Part shown: piece after piece, positions 35,501 through 43,380 of the stretch | Layout of the letters: every line of letters begins with the position of its first letter | Numbering within the stretch: position 1 is the stretch's first letter | Source: Paenibacillus sp. IHBB 10380 | GTDB taxonomy: Bacteria; Bacillota; Bacilli; Paenibacillales; Paenibacillaceae | Direction of reading: 5' to 3' | Assembly (NCBI RefSeq): GCF_000949425.1 | Contig: NZ_CP010976.1 | Span: 434,001 to 498,000, forward strand | Length of the DNA: 64,000 bases | The notes under the pieces: generated by a model | What the model was told of the DNA's origin: nothing | What the model saw: only the letters and a program-made list of their open reading frames with translations | Databases searched by the model: none | Made by a program: the position numbers and the translations under genes

Positions 35501-38500
35501 TCCGTAGGAAAAGAAGTGTTGCAAGCAGGGGCAGTAGGTTCTGAGCATCTTCAGCCTCAAAGCGTGCATAAAGGACATTTAGCGCTTGGATCTGTTGGAG
35601 CCGAGCAGATTGAGGCATCCTCCGTTAGTGAATTAGCACTTCAACAAGGTGCGGTCACAGCAGATAAGCTGAGTGTGGAATCGGTAGGTAGCGAAGCAAT
35701 ACAGTCAGGTGCTGTGGGCTCAGAGCATCTAAAGGTTCAGAGTGTTCATAAGTGGCACCTTGCTGATGACGCACTAGATGGTATTCATCTAGCAGCATCT
35801 TCTGTGAGCACTTCAGCGATCCAAGAAGGTGCGGTTACGTCTGCGAAGCTGGGTGAAGATGCGGTAGGAAGTGAAGCGCTACAGGCAGGAGCAGTAGGGG
35901 CAGGGCATTTGCAAGCGCAGAGCGTGCAAGAATGGCACCTAGCCCCAGACTCGGTAGTCAGCGGCCACTTAGCGGCTTCTTCCGTGGGTAGCCTGGCGCT
36001 GCAAGAAGGTGCAGTCACATCTGCGAAGCTGGGCGTGGAAGCCGTAGGAAGCGAAGCGTTGCAGTCAGGCACGGTCGGAACGAAGCACTTACAAGTACAG
36101 AGCGTACAGGAGTGGCATATTGCACCAGAAGCCGTTGTCAGCGACCACCTGGCAACGTCCTCTGTGAGCACTTCAGCGCTCCAAGAGGGTGCAGTTACTG
36201 CGGCAAAGTTAGGCGAGAATGCGGTAGGGACGGAGCACCTGCAAGAGCAAAGCGTGAATGAGTGGCATATCGCAGTGGGTGCGGTAGTTAGCGAGCACTT
36301 GGCAACGTCCTCTGTAAGCACTCCAGCGCTCCAGGAGGGTGCAGTCACGGCGGCGAAGCTAGGCTTGGATGCGGTAGGAAGCGAAGCGCTACAGGCAGGA
36401 GCAGTGGGGCCAGAGCATTTGCAAGAGCAGAGCGTGAAGGAATGGCACTTAGCTCCAGGTGTGGTAGTTAGCGATCACTTAGCGGCTTCTTCCGTAAGTA
36501 ACCTAGCGCTGCAAGAAGGTGTAGTCACGGCTTCGAAGCTGGGTGTAGACGCCGTAGGAAGCGAAGCGTTGCAAGAAGGCGTAATAGGTTCTGAGCACCT
36601 GCAAGAGCAGAGCGTACAGAAATGGCATATCGCAGTGGGTGCGGTAGTCGGCGAGCACTTGGCGACGTCCTCTGTGAGCACTTCAGCGATCCAAGAAGGT
36701 GCGGTTACGTCTGCGAAGCTGGGTGAAGATGCGGTAGGGAGTGAAGCGCTACAGGCAGGAGCAGTGGGGGCAGGGCATTTGCAAGCGCAGAGCGTGCAAG
36801 AATGGCACCTAGCCCCAGACTCTGTAGTCAGCGGCCACTTAGCGGCTTCTTCCGTGGGCAGCCTGGCGCTGCAAGAAGGTGCAGTCACAGCTGCGAAGCT
36901 GGGCGTGGAAGCCGTAGGAAGCGAAGCGTTGCAGTCAGGCACGGTCGGAACGAAGCACTTACAAGTACAGAGCGTACAGGAGAGGCATCTAGCCCCAGGT
37001 GCGGTAGTTAGCGACCACTTGGCAACGTCCTCTGTGAGCACTTCTGCGATTCAAGAGGGTGCAGTTACAGCGGCGAAGCTAGGCGAGAACGCAGTAGGGA
37101 CCGAGCACCTGCAAGAGCAAAGCGTGCAGGAGTGGCATATCGCAGTGGGTGCGGTAGTTAGCGAGCACTTAGCAACGTCCTCTGTGAGCACTTCTGCGCT
37201 CCAGGAGGGTGCAATCACAGCGGCGAAGCTAGGCTTAGATGCGGTAGGAAGCGAAGCACTACAGGCAGGAGCAGTAGGGTTAGAACATTTGCAAGCACAG
37301 AGCGTGCAAGAATGGCACCTAGCCCCAGGTGCGGTAGTTAGCGACCACTTAGCGGTTTCTTCCGTAAGTAGTCTAGCGCTGCAAGAAGGTGTAGTCACGG
37401 CTGCGAAGCTGGGTGTAGACGCCGTAGGAAGCGAAGCGTTGCAAGAAGGCGCAGTAGGTGCTGAGCACCTGCAAGAGCAGAGCGTGCAGGAATGGCATAT
37501 CGCAGTGGGTGCCGTAGTCAGCGAGCACTTGGGAGCGTCCTCTGTGAGCACTTCAGCGATCCAAGAAGGTGCGGTTACGTCTGGGAAGCTGAGAGAGGAT
37601 GCGGTAGGAAGCGAAGCGCTACAGGAAGGAGCAGTGGGGTCAGAGCATTTGCAAGAGCAGAGCGTACAGGAAAGGCATCTAGCCCCAGGTGCGGTAGTTA
37701 GCGACCACTTAGCGGCTTCTTCTGTGGGTAGTCTGGCGCTGCAAGAGGGTGTAGTCACAGCGGCGAAGCTGGGTGTAGACGCCGTAGGAAGCGAAGCGTT
37801 GCAAGAAGGCGCAGTAGGTGCTGAGCACCTGCAAGAGCAGAGCGTGCAGGTGTGGCATATCGCAGTGGGTGCCGTAGTCAGCGAGCACTTGGGAGCGTCC
37901 TCTGTGAGCACTTCAGCGATCCAAGAGGGTGCAGTTACAGCGGCGAAGCTAGGCTTGGATGCAGTAGGAAGCGAAGCAATGCAGAAAGGTTCTATAGGCT
38001 CAGAGCATTTGCAAGAGCAGATTGTGCACAAGCGGCATCTTGCATTGGGAGCGGTAGGAGCGGAGAACTTGGCGAAGTCTTCTGTCAGTGGGGCAGCGCT
38101 GCAAGATGGGGCGATCACTGCTGCAAAGCTGGGCTTGAAAGTGATTGGCAGCGAAGCGTTGCAAGAAGGAGCAGTTGGTGCTGTTCACCTGCAAGTACAG
38201 AGTGTGCATACGTCACATATTGCACCGGGAACGGTAGGCAAGGATCACTTGACGACAGCATCGGTGAGTAGTTCATCAATAGAGGACGGAGCTGTTACTG
38301 CAGCGAAGCTGGGTGTTGAGGCGGTAGGTACTCATGCGTTACAGGATCACGCGGTTACTGCTGCGAAGCTTGGCATAGAAGCGATAGGAAGTGAAGCGAT
38401 CCAAGAGGGTGCAGTCGGTTCAGAGCATCTGCAAGCACAGAGTGTGCAAGAGTGGCACCTCGCATCTAAATTGGTTAGCGCGGATCATTTGCAGGAGGGA

Positions 38501-38851
38501 GCTGTTCATAGTACACATCTGGCGCCAGAATCCGTCAAACCTGAGCATCTCGCATTTACACCTGTATATGGTAGCTCTAGTGAGCCGACGCTACAGCAGT
38601 TTGGAATGACACCTTTTATTTTCAAAATGGGAGAGAATTGCGTGGAGGTGCCGGTTACCTTCGAGAAATCTTTTCCAGACATTCACTATGTGATTGTCGC
38701 CATGTGTAATCATCCTGACTTTTACGCATCATTGAAATCACAACGAGAGGAAAGCGCCAAAATTGAAGTCGTTCGGCGTGAAGGTGGGGGATCACAGTCG
38801 TTTGGATATTTATCTTGGATCGTAGTGGGTTCTTCACCACATATAAGCTAA
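32564..38851 (+). CDS. Giant decapeptide-repeat protein (about 2,095 aa), likely spore-surface fibre
   Basis: The TTG at 32564 is chosen because GGAAGGAG lies eight bases upstream; the frame is open 50 codons further with no ribosome site. Residues 1-105 are polar, with an acidic stretch. WILAEKRMPGAPQAF starts at about 106. From about 128 to 1,998 the protein is some 185 tandem ten-residue units of the form x-[AS]-V-x-x-x-[HAK]-[LI]-x-x (GAVGSEHLQA, QSVQEWHLAP, EGAVTAAKLG). Early units resemble the SVTxxKIADGSI repeats of phage tail fibres; later ones are nearly identical six-unit (60-residue) blocks. The last 95 residues form a separate domain (VPVTFEKSFPDIHYVIVAM, then FGYLSWIVVG) that recalls the WIAG-tail domain of Paenibacillus proteins or an H-type lectin fold. 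There is no signal peptide, consistent with mother-cell assembly on the spore. A glycosyltransferase operon follows. Confidence 0.75.
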   Translation: MKKKVNSQSAKANKRLYYVDNPNLQELDLINKSKKVGRQFPKESNQVNVHAVSTPVADDEVESKDTSMTGTEDVQAEQEEQEVVVAEEYSINDGNVTEEENREVEWILAEKRMPGAPQAFIYTEDLSLGSVTADKIAKGAIDRTKLQQGIIASEFIADYAVTHTQLADGSVISSKIAHDSIIEEHIVDSSLSGNKIRDRSIGGEKIKDGSITSFKLANQIIDASKIADGSIGPRHLSHVLISNELLQDESVTGSKIAGSSIHDHHLVNEVITTSKISDGAITGSKIRNGEITGDKLANQSIESIHLSDHSVTKEHIAKESIGRDQLAPKSVNSEQLAPDSVGRIHLQQGAVTSQVLSLDALTTEHLRGITLNGKHIGSGEIISAHLADQSIGSNKLADQSVGTIHIVEQTVTASKIADQSILPHKIADEAVLTRHISKAAITGMHIAAEAIIAKHVRPGAIHGGHMTADSVSDIHLQSHSVTSDKIEVRSIEEQHIADSAIVTRHIQNSGITTDKLAEGSVTFSKLSAGAVGGHIIANNGVTSHHITTGAIKDKHVAEQSIGSAQIQAEAVQTKHIASRAVSIQQLQEASVDTHILKDGSVIASKLALGSIKTEHLAHGVIFPQHLADNAVTSLKLSPESVSSDKIQDLAVTSSKLADGSIGHSKIKAASILSEHFAHEVIGPEALAKGAIGSEHLQEQCVEERHYALESIGGNVLQPASVGPDHLRVHSVQEYHLAPEAVTCEHLAEEAVSTCSLQDGAVTTSKIGLGAINSQHLAASSVNGSALQEGAVTAVNLSGAAVGSEALQESSVCSKHLQTQSVQMKHLALGAVSADHLGISSVGNAALQESAVTAAKLAVEAVGSEALQSGAVGATHLQVKSVQEWHIMPGAVISEHLAASSVGSTTLQEGAVTAAKLGGASVGSEALKAGAVGSEHLQAQSVRKWHLAPGTVDAAHMAISSVGHTALQEGAVTATKLGAASVGKEVLQAGAVGSEHLQPQSVHKGHLALGSVGAEQIEASSVSELALQQGAVTADKLSVESVGSEAIQSGAVGSEHLKVQSVHKWHLADDALDGIHLAASSVSTSAIQEGAVTSAKLGEDAVGSEALQAGAVGAGHLQAQSVQEWHLAPDSVVSGHLAASSVGSLALQEGAVTSAKLGVEAVGSEALQSGTVGTKHLQVQSVQEWHIAPEAVVSDHLATSSVSTSALQEGAVTAAKLGENAVGTEHLQEQSVNEWHIAVGAVVSEHLATSSVSTPALQEGAVTAAKLGLDAVGSEALQAGAVGPEHLQEQSVKEWHLAPGVVVSDHLAASSVSNLALQEGVVTASKLGVDAVGSEALQEGVIGSEHLQEQSVQKWHIAVGAVVGEHLATSSVSTSAIQEGAVTSAKLGEDAVGSEALQAGAVGAGHLQAQSVQEWHLAPDSVVSGHLAASSVGSLALQEGAVTAAKLGVEAVGSEALQSGTVGTKHLQVQSVQERHLAPGAVVSDHLATSSVSTSAIQEGAVTAAKLGENAVGTEHLQEQSVQEWHIAVGAVVSEHLATSSVSTSALQEGAITAAKLGLDAVGSEALQAGAVGLEHLQAQSVQEWHLAPGAVVSDHLAVSSVSSLALQEGVVTAAKLGVDAVGSEALQEGAVGAEHLQEQSVQEWHIAVGAVVSEHLGASSVSTSAIQEGAVTSGKLREDAVGSEALQEGAVGSEHLQEQSVQERHLAPGAVVSDHLAASSVGSLALQEGVVTAAKLGVDAVGSEALQEGAVGAEHLQEQSVQVWHIAVGAVVSEHLGASSVSTSAIQEGAVTAAKLGLDAVGSEAMQKGSIGSEHLQEQIVHKRHLALGAVGAENLAKSSVSGAALQDGAITAAKLGLKVIGSEALQEGAVGAVHLQVQSVHTSHIAPGTVGKDHLTTASVSSSSIEDGAVTAAKLGVEAVGTHALQDHAVTAAKLGIEAIGSEAIQEGAVGSEHLQAQSVQEWHLASKLVSADHLQEGAVHSTHLAPESVKPEHLAFTPVYGSSSEPTLQQFGMTPFIFKMGENCVEVPVTFEKSFPDIHYVIVAMCNHPDFYASLKSQREESAKIEVVRREGGGSQSFGYLSWIVVGSSPHIS
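32945..38560 (+). repeat. 30-base coding repeat array (about 185 units)
   Basis: Units of 30 bases encode the decapeptides. From about 34900 six units form a 180-base block, and third-position and synonymous differences drop sharply toward the 3' half, indicating recent expansion. The first 1.7 kb is far more diverged. Confidence 0.85.
35791..37640 (+). repeat. 870-base higher-order repeat inside the giant gene
   Basis: CCAAGAAGGTGCGGTTACGT occurs at 35821, 36691 and 37561, exactly 870 bases apart (29 decapeptides). Other markers keep the same offset: GCAAGAGCAAAGCGTG at 36241 and 37111; GCAAGAAGGTGTAGTCACGG at 36511 and 37381. A further 360-base duplication links 37501 and 37861. Confidence 0.85.
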
Positions 38852-38900
38852 GTCATTAGAAGCATCAGACAGTACTTGCTTGCTTTATTTATACCTTCTA

Positions 38901-38944
38901 TAGAAACGGGTATCGTCCATATGGATGATACCCGTTTCTATTTC
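38901..38944 (+). terminator. Terminator after the giant gene
   Basis: TAGAAACGGGTATCGTCC, ATAT, GGATGATACCCGTTTCTA, then TTTC. An 18-base stem with one G-T pair. Confidence 0.7.
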
Positions 38945-38979
38945 ATGCATTTATACATATTCAATGTACAAACGCCGTT

Positions 38980-39006
38980 ACGTGATAATCGTCCTAACAT
39001 AAACTA
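38980..39006 (+). promoter_or_regulatory. Candidate sigma-K promoter of the first glycosyltransferase operon
   Basis: AC, 16 bases, CATAAACTA: a full match to AC-N16/17-CATAnnnTA. The leader of about 100 bases contains the inverted repeat at 39029-39077. Confidence 0.5.
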
Positions 39007-39028
39007 AATATTAACAAGATTATCTATA

Positions 39029-39077
39029 TAGAATGAACTAAAGACCAACCCTGGGACGAAAACTTTAGTTCAATCTA
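39029..39077. repeat. Inverted repeat, copy 2 of a two-copy element
   Basis: TAGAATGAACTAAAG and CTTTAGTTCAATCTA pair over 15 bases with one mismatch around a 19-base loop that contains GGGACG. Related to 6373-6458. It lies in the untranslated leader, 34 bases before the first GT gene. Confidence 0.65.
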
Positions 39078-39111
39078 TCTACATTCACATTAGGGGGGAG
39101 AGAGGGACGGT

Positions 39112-39933
39112 ATGAGAATGAGACTCCATTCCTCTAAGAGAGTAAGCAAGGATCGGCATTCGTTAAATGATGTGCGAAGAAGAATTGAGAAAGCTCATCA
39201 TGGTGTGCCCATTGTTTCTGTTATTATTCCAGTGATGAATGAACGAAAGACGATTGGCGCTATCATTCGAGAAGCCAGACGTATCCATCGGAGTGTAGAA
39301 GTGCTTGTCGTGGCTAATGGATGTACAGATGGAACATCATCTATAGCTAGAAGGTACGGAGCGAAGGTGTTGGAATATGAGAAACCATTAGGTCATGATG
39401 TTGGAAGAACATTGGGAGCACAGGTAGCTAGGGGAAAAGTATTATTGTTTCTAGATGGTGACATAGTTATCTCTGCTAAGGAATTACGTCCATTTGTGGA
39501 CGCCGTTCTTTCTGGGACTGACGTCGCTCTTAATCAATATAGTGGCCCCATTAAAAGGAAGCAGGCTCACCCCGTTGTATTAGCCAAGCATGTGCTGAAT
39601 GATATGTTGTCTCGTTCTGATCTTAAAGGCGCTTCAATGACAGCTATTCCGCATGCTTTAAGTCGAAGAGCGCTCGAGATTCTAGGAACGGAGTGTTTAT
39701 CGGTTCCTCCATTAGCATTAACCATGGCCGTACACTCCGGATTGAATGTAGCCACAGTTCACGTTCTCCAGGTAGGACGCATAAACCGTAAGCGTACAAA
39801 GCGAGGTAGCGTAGATCCGTTATTAAATATTATTGTCTCTGATCACATGCAAGCGATTCGCTGGTTGATGGAGCAAACAAATGAGAGAAATGGATGTGGC
39901 GATTTATATCGAAAGCGAAATAGGGTAGGGTGA
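39112..39933 (+). CDS. GT2-family glycosyltransferase
   Basis: A 273-residue cytosolic GT-A enzyme. A basic N-terminus (about 30 residues) precedes VSVIIPVMNERKTIGAIIRE, the nucleotide-sugar loop NGCTDGTSSIA and the metal site LFLDGDIVI (DGD in place of DxD). LGHDVGRTLGA and AIPHALSRR are shared with the next gene, marking a tandem paralogue pair. GGGGGGAGAGAGGG precedes the ATG. It is the first gene of a four-gene operon with four-base overlaps. Acceptor unknown. Confidence 0.8.
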   Translation: MRMRLHSSKRVSKDRHSLNDVRRRIEKAHHGVPIVSVIIPVMNERKTIGAIIREARRIHRSVEVLVVANGCTDGTSSIARRYGAKVLEYEKPLGHDVGRTLGAQVARGKVLLFLDGDIVISAKELRPFVDAVLSGTDVALNQYSGPIKRKQAHPVVLAKHVLNDMLSRSDLKGASMTAIPHALSRRALEILGTECLSVPPLALTMAVHSGLNVATVHVLQVGRINRKRTKRGSVDPLLNIIVSDHMQAIRWLMEQTNERNGCGDLYRKRNRVG

Positions 39934-41042
39934 TTTCATTGATTAAACAACCGAAGAGACAACCGAAGAGACAATCGAGGAGACAACCGAAGAGGCAAGC
40001 AAAAAGTCATAGATTAAGAGGGCGCAAGGTCAGTAACTTACCTTCAAGTCATCGCCAATCCATATGGATAAAGCGAGCTTTTCTCGAAGGGGAAAAAGCA
40101 GGTTCACAGAGTGACTCTGCGCTAGGCACAACAGATGAGATGTTTCAATCCATACAACAATCTTTCAATAGTTGGTGCTCCACTGAATTCAAGAAACGTC
40201 CAGATTATTCACTCATGAAGAAGCTTTCTTCTTTCTACTGCCGAGGTGTTTTGAATTCTACAGGTAAGAAAGTTCGGGGAGTTCCTCTGTTGCTTCAAGG
40301 AAGTGCATCCGCCGTTGTATGTGCAAGTAATGAAGGCGAGAGTTTGAATCTCGTATTAGATGAGTTAGAGAGGCTACCCTTAACGGACATCATTGTTATT
40401 CTAAATGGTTGTCATGACAATAGCTACAAAGTTGCCAGAAGTCATAAAGGGACAACAATTGTCCATTATGATCAGCGTCTTGGACATGATGTGGGGCGCT
40501 CTATTGGAGCGGGTATAGTTAAGACAGATATCGTACTTTTCACAGATGGGGATATTGTGATTCCAGCTGAGGAGTTGGCTCCATTTCTATACGCGGTTGA
40601 TGGGGGAGTGGATGTGGCTTTGAATAATATTACACCCTATCTTCCTTCTTTTAATGATCACGATGTGGTGACACGTAATAAAAGCTTCTTGAATATGATA
40701 TTACAACGCCAAGAGTTACATGCTGATTCCTTAACCGCTATACCCCATGCCTTATCCAGTCGATGTATTTCAGGGATCGGGCTATCTTCATTGATGGTTC
40801 CACCCAAAGCACAGGCATTAGCTCTGGCTCAAGGATACCGAGTCGCTTCTGTTCACTCGGTGGATGTGATCTCGAGAAATCGATCTCATACTAGTAATCG
40901 TGGCAAACATAATGTAGTAGCCGATTTGATCAAGGGGGACCATGCGGAGGCACTGCATGAACTGATGTCGAAATATGGTCTTCTGTTATTTACACCCCTT
41001 GAGTCTCGTTCTGATGTTGCTATACGGAGGAATACCAGATGA
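39930..41042 (+). CDS. GT2-family glycosyltransferase with Arg/Lys/Gln repeat head
   Basis: A 370-residue paralogue of the preceding gene, sharing LGHDVGRSIGAG, LFTDGDIVIP and SLTAIPHALSSR. The N-terminus is a tandem repeat (KQPKRQPKRQSRRQPKRQ) encoded by four copies of a 12-base unit (39946-39993), giving a highly basic head that the catalytic fold does not need. The GTG start overlaps the previous stop by four bases; a TTG three codons later is an alternative. Other proteins in this locus also carry basic extensions. Confidence 0.78.
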   Translation: MISLIKQPKRQPKRQSRRQPKRQAKSHRLRGRKVSNLPSSHRQSIWIKRAFLEGEKAGSQSDSALGTTDEMFQSIQQSFNSWCSTEFKKRPDYSLMKKLSSFYCRGVLNSTGKKVRGVPLLLQGSASAVVCASNEGESLNLVLDELERLPLTDIIVILNGCHDNSYKVARSHKGTTIVHYDQRLGHDVGRSIGAGIVKTDIVLFTDGDIVIPAEELAPFLYAVDGGVDVALNNITPYLPSFNDHDVVTRNKSFLNMILQRQELHADSLTAIPHALSSRCISGIGLSSLMVPPKAQALALAQGYRVASVHSVDVISRNRSHTSNRGKHNVVADLIKGDHAEALHELMSKYGLLLFTPLESRSDVAIRRNTR

Positions 41043-41824
41043 CAAAGACAAGTATCATTATTCCTACCTTTAATGGGCTTCCTCTGCTCTCAGCCTGTAT
41101 TGATTCTATCCGAAGTCATACGATAGCTGAGCAATATGAGCTGATTATTGTTGATAACGGATCGACGGATGGAACAGCAGAGTATTGTATTCGCGAAAGA
41201 TTAACGTTCGTATCTCTTCCAAAGAATATTGGATTTCCGAAAGCTTGTAATATCGGGATATCCATAGCCACGCGAGATCAATTGCTGCTGCTGAATAACG
41301 ATGTTATCTGCACTCCGAACTGGTTATCTAATCTAACTCAGGCGTTAACAAGCAGTCCAGATATAGGTATCGTCGGTCCTAGTAGCAATGATGTGAATGG
41401 GTTGCAGCTGGTTGAGGTTTCTTATTCGAACATGGAAGAATTTCAGCAAATGGCAGCTCTTAATAATAGCTCGGATCCAAATCGCTGGCTTGAAGTACAA
41501 CGAGTTGCAGGATTATGCTTCTTGTTTAAAAGAGAGGTTCTGAATAAAGTAGGAGTATTAGATGAAGCTTTCTCTCCCAGGTATTATGAGGATGACGATT
41601 ATTGTTTTCGTGCACGGATAGGAGGATATAAATTGTTGCTATGCCAAGATGTGCTCATCTACCATGGAGGTAGTGCGAGCTTTAAAACATCTTATGCATC
41701 TGAAGATATTGCAGCAATTATCGATAGGAACTATCAGCTATTCATAAATAAATGGCATGTAGATCCTCATCAATTTATCGATTCATGGACCAAAACCACT
41801 CCTGAAGGAGGAGAAGTGCAGTGA
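41039..41824 (+). CDS. GT2-family glycosyltransferase, rhamnosyltransferase-like
   Basis: A 261-residue GT2 with SIIIPTFNGLPLLSACIDSI, VDNGSTDGT, NIGFPKACNIG, the metal-binding LLLNNDVICT and YYEDDDYCFRARIGGYKL, the layout of rhamnosyl- and related transferases acting on cell-surface polysaccharides. ATGA overlap with the gene before and GTGA overlap with the gene after show tight coupling. Confidence 0.83.
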   Translation: MTKTSIIIPTFNGLPLLSACIDSIRSHTIAEQYELIIVDNGSTDGTAEYCIRERLTFVSLPKNIGFPKACNIGISIATRDQLLLLNNDVICTPNWLSNLTQALTSSPDIGIVGPSSNDVNGLQLVEVSYSNMEEFQQMAALNNSSDPNRWLEVQRVAGLCFLFKREVLNKVGVLDEAFSPRYYEDDDYCFRARIGGYKLLLCQDVLIYHGGSASFKTSYASEDIAAIIDRNYQLFINKWHVDPHQFIDSWTKTTPEGGEVQ

Positions 41825-42552
41825 AAGGTGTTATTTTGGCGGGTGGAACGGGCACACGTTTGTATCCGTTAACTCAACTGATTAACAAGCATTTACTTCC
41901 TATCGGTAAATATCCTATGATATGTTACGGTATTGAGAGGCTAAGGCAGGCAGGGATTACAGATATTTTGATTGTGATGGGTAAGCATTCTTCAGGTCTA
42001 TACACAGACTTCTTGGGCAGTGGCAAAGAATGGGGTGTTCAGCTCACCTATCGAATTCAAGAAGCTGCGGGTGGTATTGCGGAAGCATTAGAGCTGACCC
42101 AAAACTACATGAGTATAGGTGAAAGATTTGTGGTTCTACTCGGTGACAACTTATTTATAAATGATCTGAGACCTTATGTGGATCGTTATTTAATGCAGCC
42201 CGAGGGCAGTGCCAAAGTGCTGTTGAAGCAAGTCAATGATGCTCATCGTTATGGCGTTCCCGTATTCGATCAGTATGATCCGACTCGTATTGTATTTATT
42301 GAAGAAAAGCCCGTAAATCCAAAGTCGGATTACTGCGTAACTGGAATTTATATGTATGATACAGAAGTGTTTAGTAAAATTTCACAGATTCAAGCTTCTG
42401 CTCGCGGAGAGTTCGAAATTACGGATGTTAACAATTTATACGCTGGAAGCGGACAGCTAGAATATGATACTCTGACTGAATGGTGGATCGATGCGGGAAC
42501 TTTCGACTCTCTGCAGGAGGCTGATCGCCAAATGAAAGGGTTTCTTCCATAG
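41821..42552 (+). CDS. SpsI-like sugar nucleotidyltransferase (RmlA family)
   Basis: A 243-residue NDP-sugar pyrophosphorylase with the signature MKGVILAGGTGTRLYPLT, NKHLLPIGKYPM, LLGDNLF and ITDVNNLY. It is shorter than classic RmlA (about 290) but matches in length and sequence B. subtilis SpsI, the glucose-1-phosphate thymidylyltransferase of the spore-crust sps operon. It is expected to make dTDP-glucose; the other rml genes are not in the window. Confidence 0.82.
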   Translation: MKGVILAGGTGTRLYPLTQLINKHLLPIGKYPMICYGIERLRQAGITDILIVMGKHSSGLYTDFLGSGKEWGVQLTYRIQEAAGGIAEALELTQNYMSIGERFVVLLGDNLFINDLRPYVDRYLMQPEGSAKVLLKQVNDAHRYGVPVFDQYDPTRIVFIEEKPVNPKSDYCVTGIYMYDTEVFSKISQIQASARGEFEITDVNNLYAGSGQLEYDTLTEWWIDAGTFDSLQEADRQMKGFLP

Positions 42553-42568
42553 GTTTTAATATGAGATA

Positions 42569-42617
42569 GGGGCTATTCTGAAAGATCTGAAGAGATCTGA
42601 TGGAGAGTCCCTTTTTT
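42569..42617 (+). terminator. Terminator of the first GT operon
   Basis: GGGGCTATTC pairs imperfectly with GGAGAGTCCC, followed by six T. Confidence 0.6.
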
Positions 42618-42640
42618 GTTGTTAATTCTAATATTCCGTA

Positions 42641-42668
42641 ACTGTCCTTAGGTGGGCTGCATATGATG
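42641..42668 (+). promoter_or_regulatory. Candidate sigma-K promoter of the small-protein operon
   Basis: AC, 17 bases, CATATGATG: the same -10 box and spacing as at 32501. Confidence 0.45.
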
Positions 42669-42747
42669 TAGCAGGCAGAAGCGGAGATAGAGGTAAGATC
42701 ACCTTTTTGTGTGCAGGTGATATGAATTCTAGATTAGGGGGAATTGG

Positions 42748-43035
42748 ATGCAGGCCAAGGTCGACCAGATAATCACTCATCTATCGCATTCCCAACAGCA
42801 AATGGCTCGAATATTAGATGCCGAACGACATGTGGTTGTGCATATAGCTCAAATTATTCATGATTTACCGGATCCTAATCCAGAATTAGAGGAGATAGAA
42901 CCTTTAATCGAGAATTCTGTGCAAATCAATAAAAGCATAATTTGTTACATGGAAAGTCTTGCTGATTTGCAGGAAGCCCTGGCAGAAAATTTAAGTCATG
43001 TTGTAAGGGAATTGTGTCATCATGAGGAAGAGTAG
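42748..43035 (+). CDS. Small helical protein, family unknown (1 of 3)
   Basis: A 95-residue, mostly helical, acidic protein. ITHLSHSQQQMARILDAERH is followed by a short proline segment (DLPDPNPELEE) and a second helix ending ELCHHEEE. Three small genes in a row (42748-43676) share the layout helix with 'ARIL/ALIL' motif, spacer, second helix, and look like diverged paralogues. AGGGGGAATTGG precedes the ATG. A structural or scaffold role at the spore surface is inferred from the neighbourhood only. Confidence 0.6.
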   Translation: MQAKVDQIITHLSHSQQQMARILDAERHVVVHIAQIIHDLPDPNPELEEIEPLIENSVQINKSIICYMESLADLQEALAENLSHVVRELCHHEEE

Positions 43036-43062
43036 TAGAAGTTACGAGGAGGAGGACCCTAG

Positions 43063-43380
43063 ATGAGCAGAGAACATTCTTTTTTACAGATGCTTGAAGC
43101 TTCCTCCAAAATACAGTTAAATATTGCTCTAATTCTGGAAGCTAAAGCTATAGAAGCAGAGAAGATTCGGAATTGGACTGTGAATTGTTTGAGCGCAGAT
43201 GTTCTTCATTGCCATGATAAGCAACTAAGTGTACCTTTACAAATCCATGGACAAATTGTAGAACTTCTTGAAGGGATGACTAAGCTTGAAAACGGCATTT
43301 GTAGCAACTTAAAGGCCGTTTTAAGAGGGCAAGAATCCGAAGAAGATGGCGGCTTGGGTATGGGAGAGATGGACAAATGA
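43063..43380 (+). CDS. Small helical protein, family unknown (2 of 3)
   Basis: A 105-residue helical protein (LEASSKIQLNIALILEAKA, later HGQIVELLEGMTKLENGI). The helix containing IALILEA aligns with ARILDAE of the first protein and ARILSSI of the third. GGAGGAGG precedes the ATG. The ATGA at its end starts the third protein. No known domain. Confidence 0.6.
   Translation: MSREHSFLQMLEASSKIQLNIALILEAKAIEAEKIRNWTVNCLSADVLHCHDKQLSVPLQIHGQIVELLEGMTKLENGICSNLKAVLRGQESEEDGGLGMGEMDK

Noticed and set aside
35785..38118. Long minus-strand frames (187, 188 and 355 codons) rich in Cys, Ala, Pro and Thr inside the giant gene
   Set aside because: They are the antisense shadow of the 30-base repeat; the repeat length is a multiple of three, so an open frame on the other strand is copied with every unit. 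No ribosome sites.
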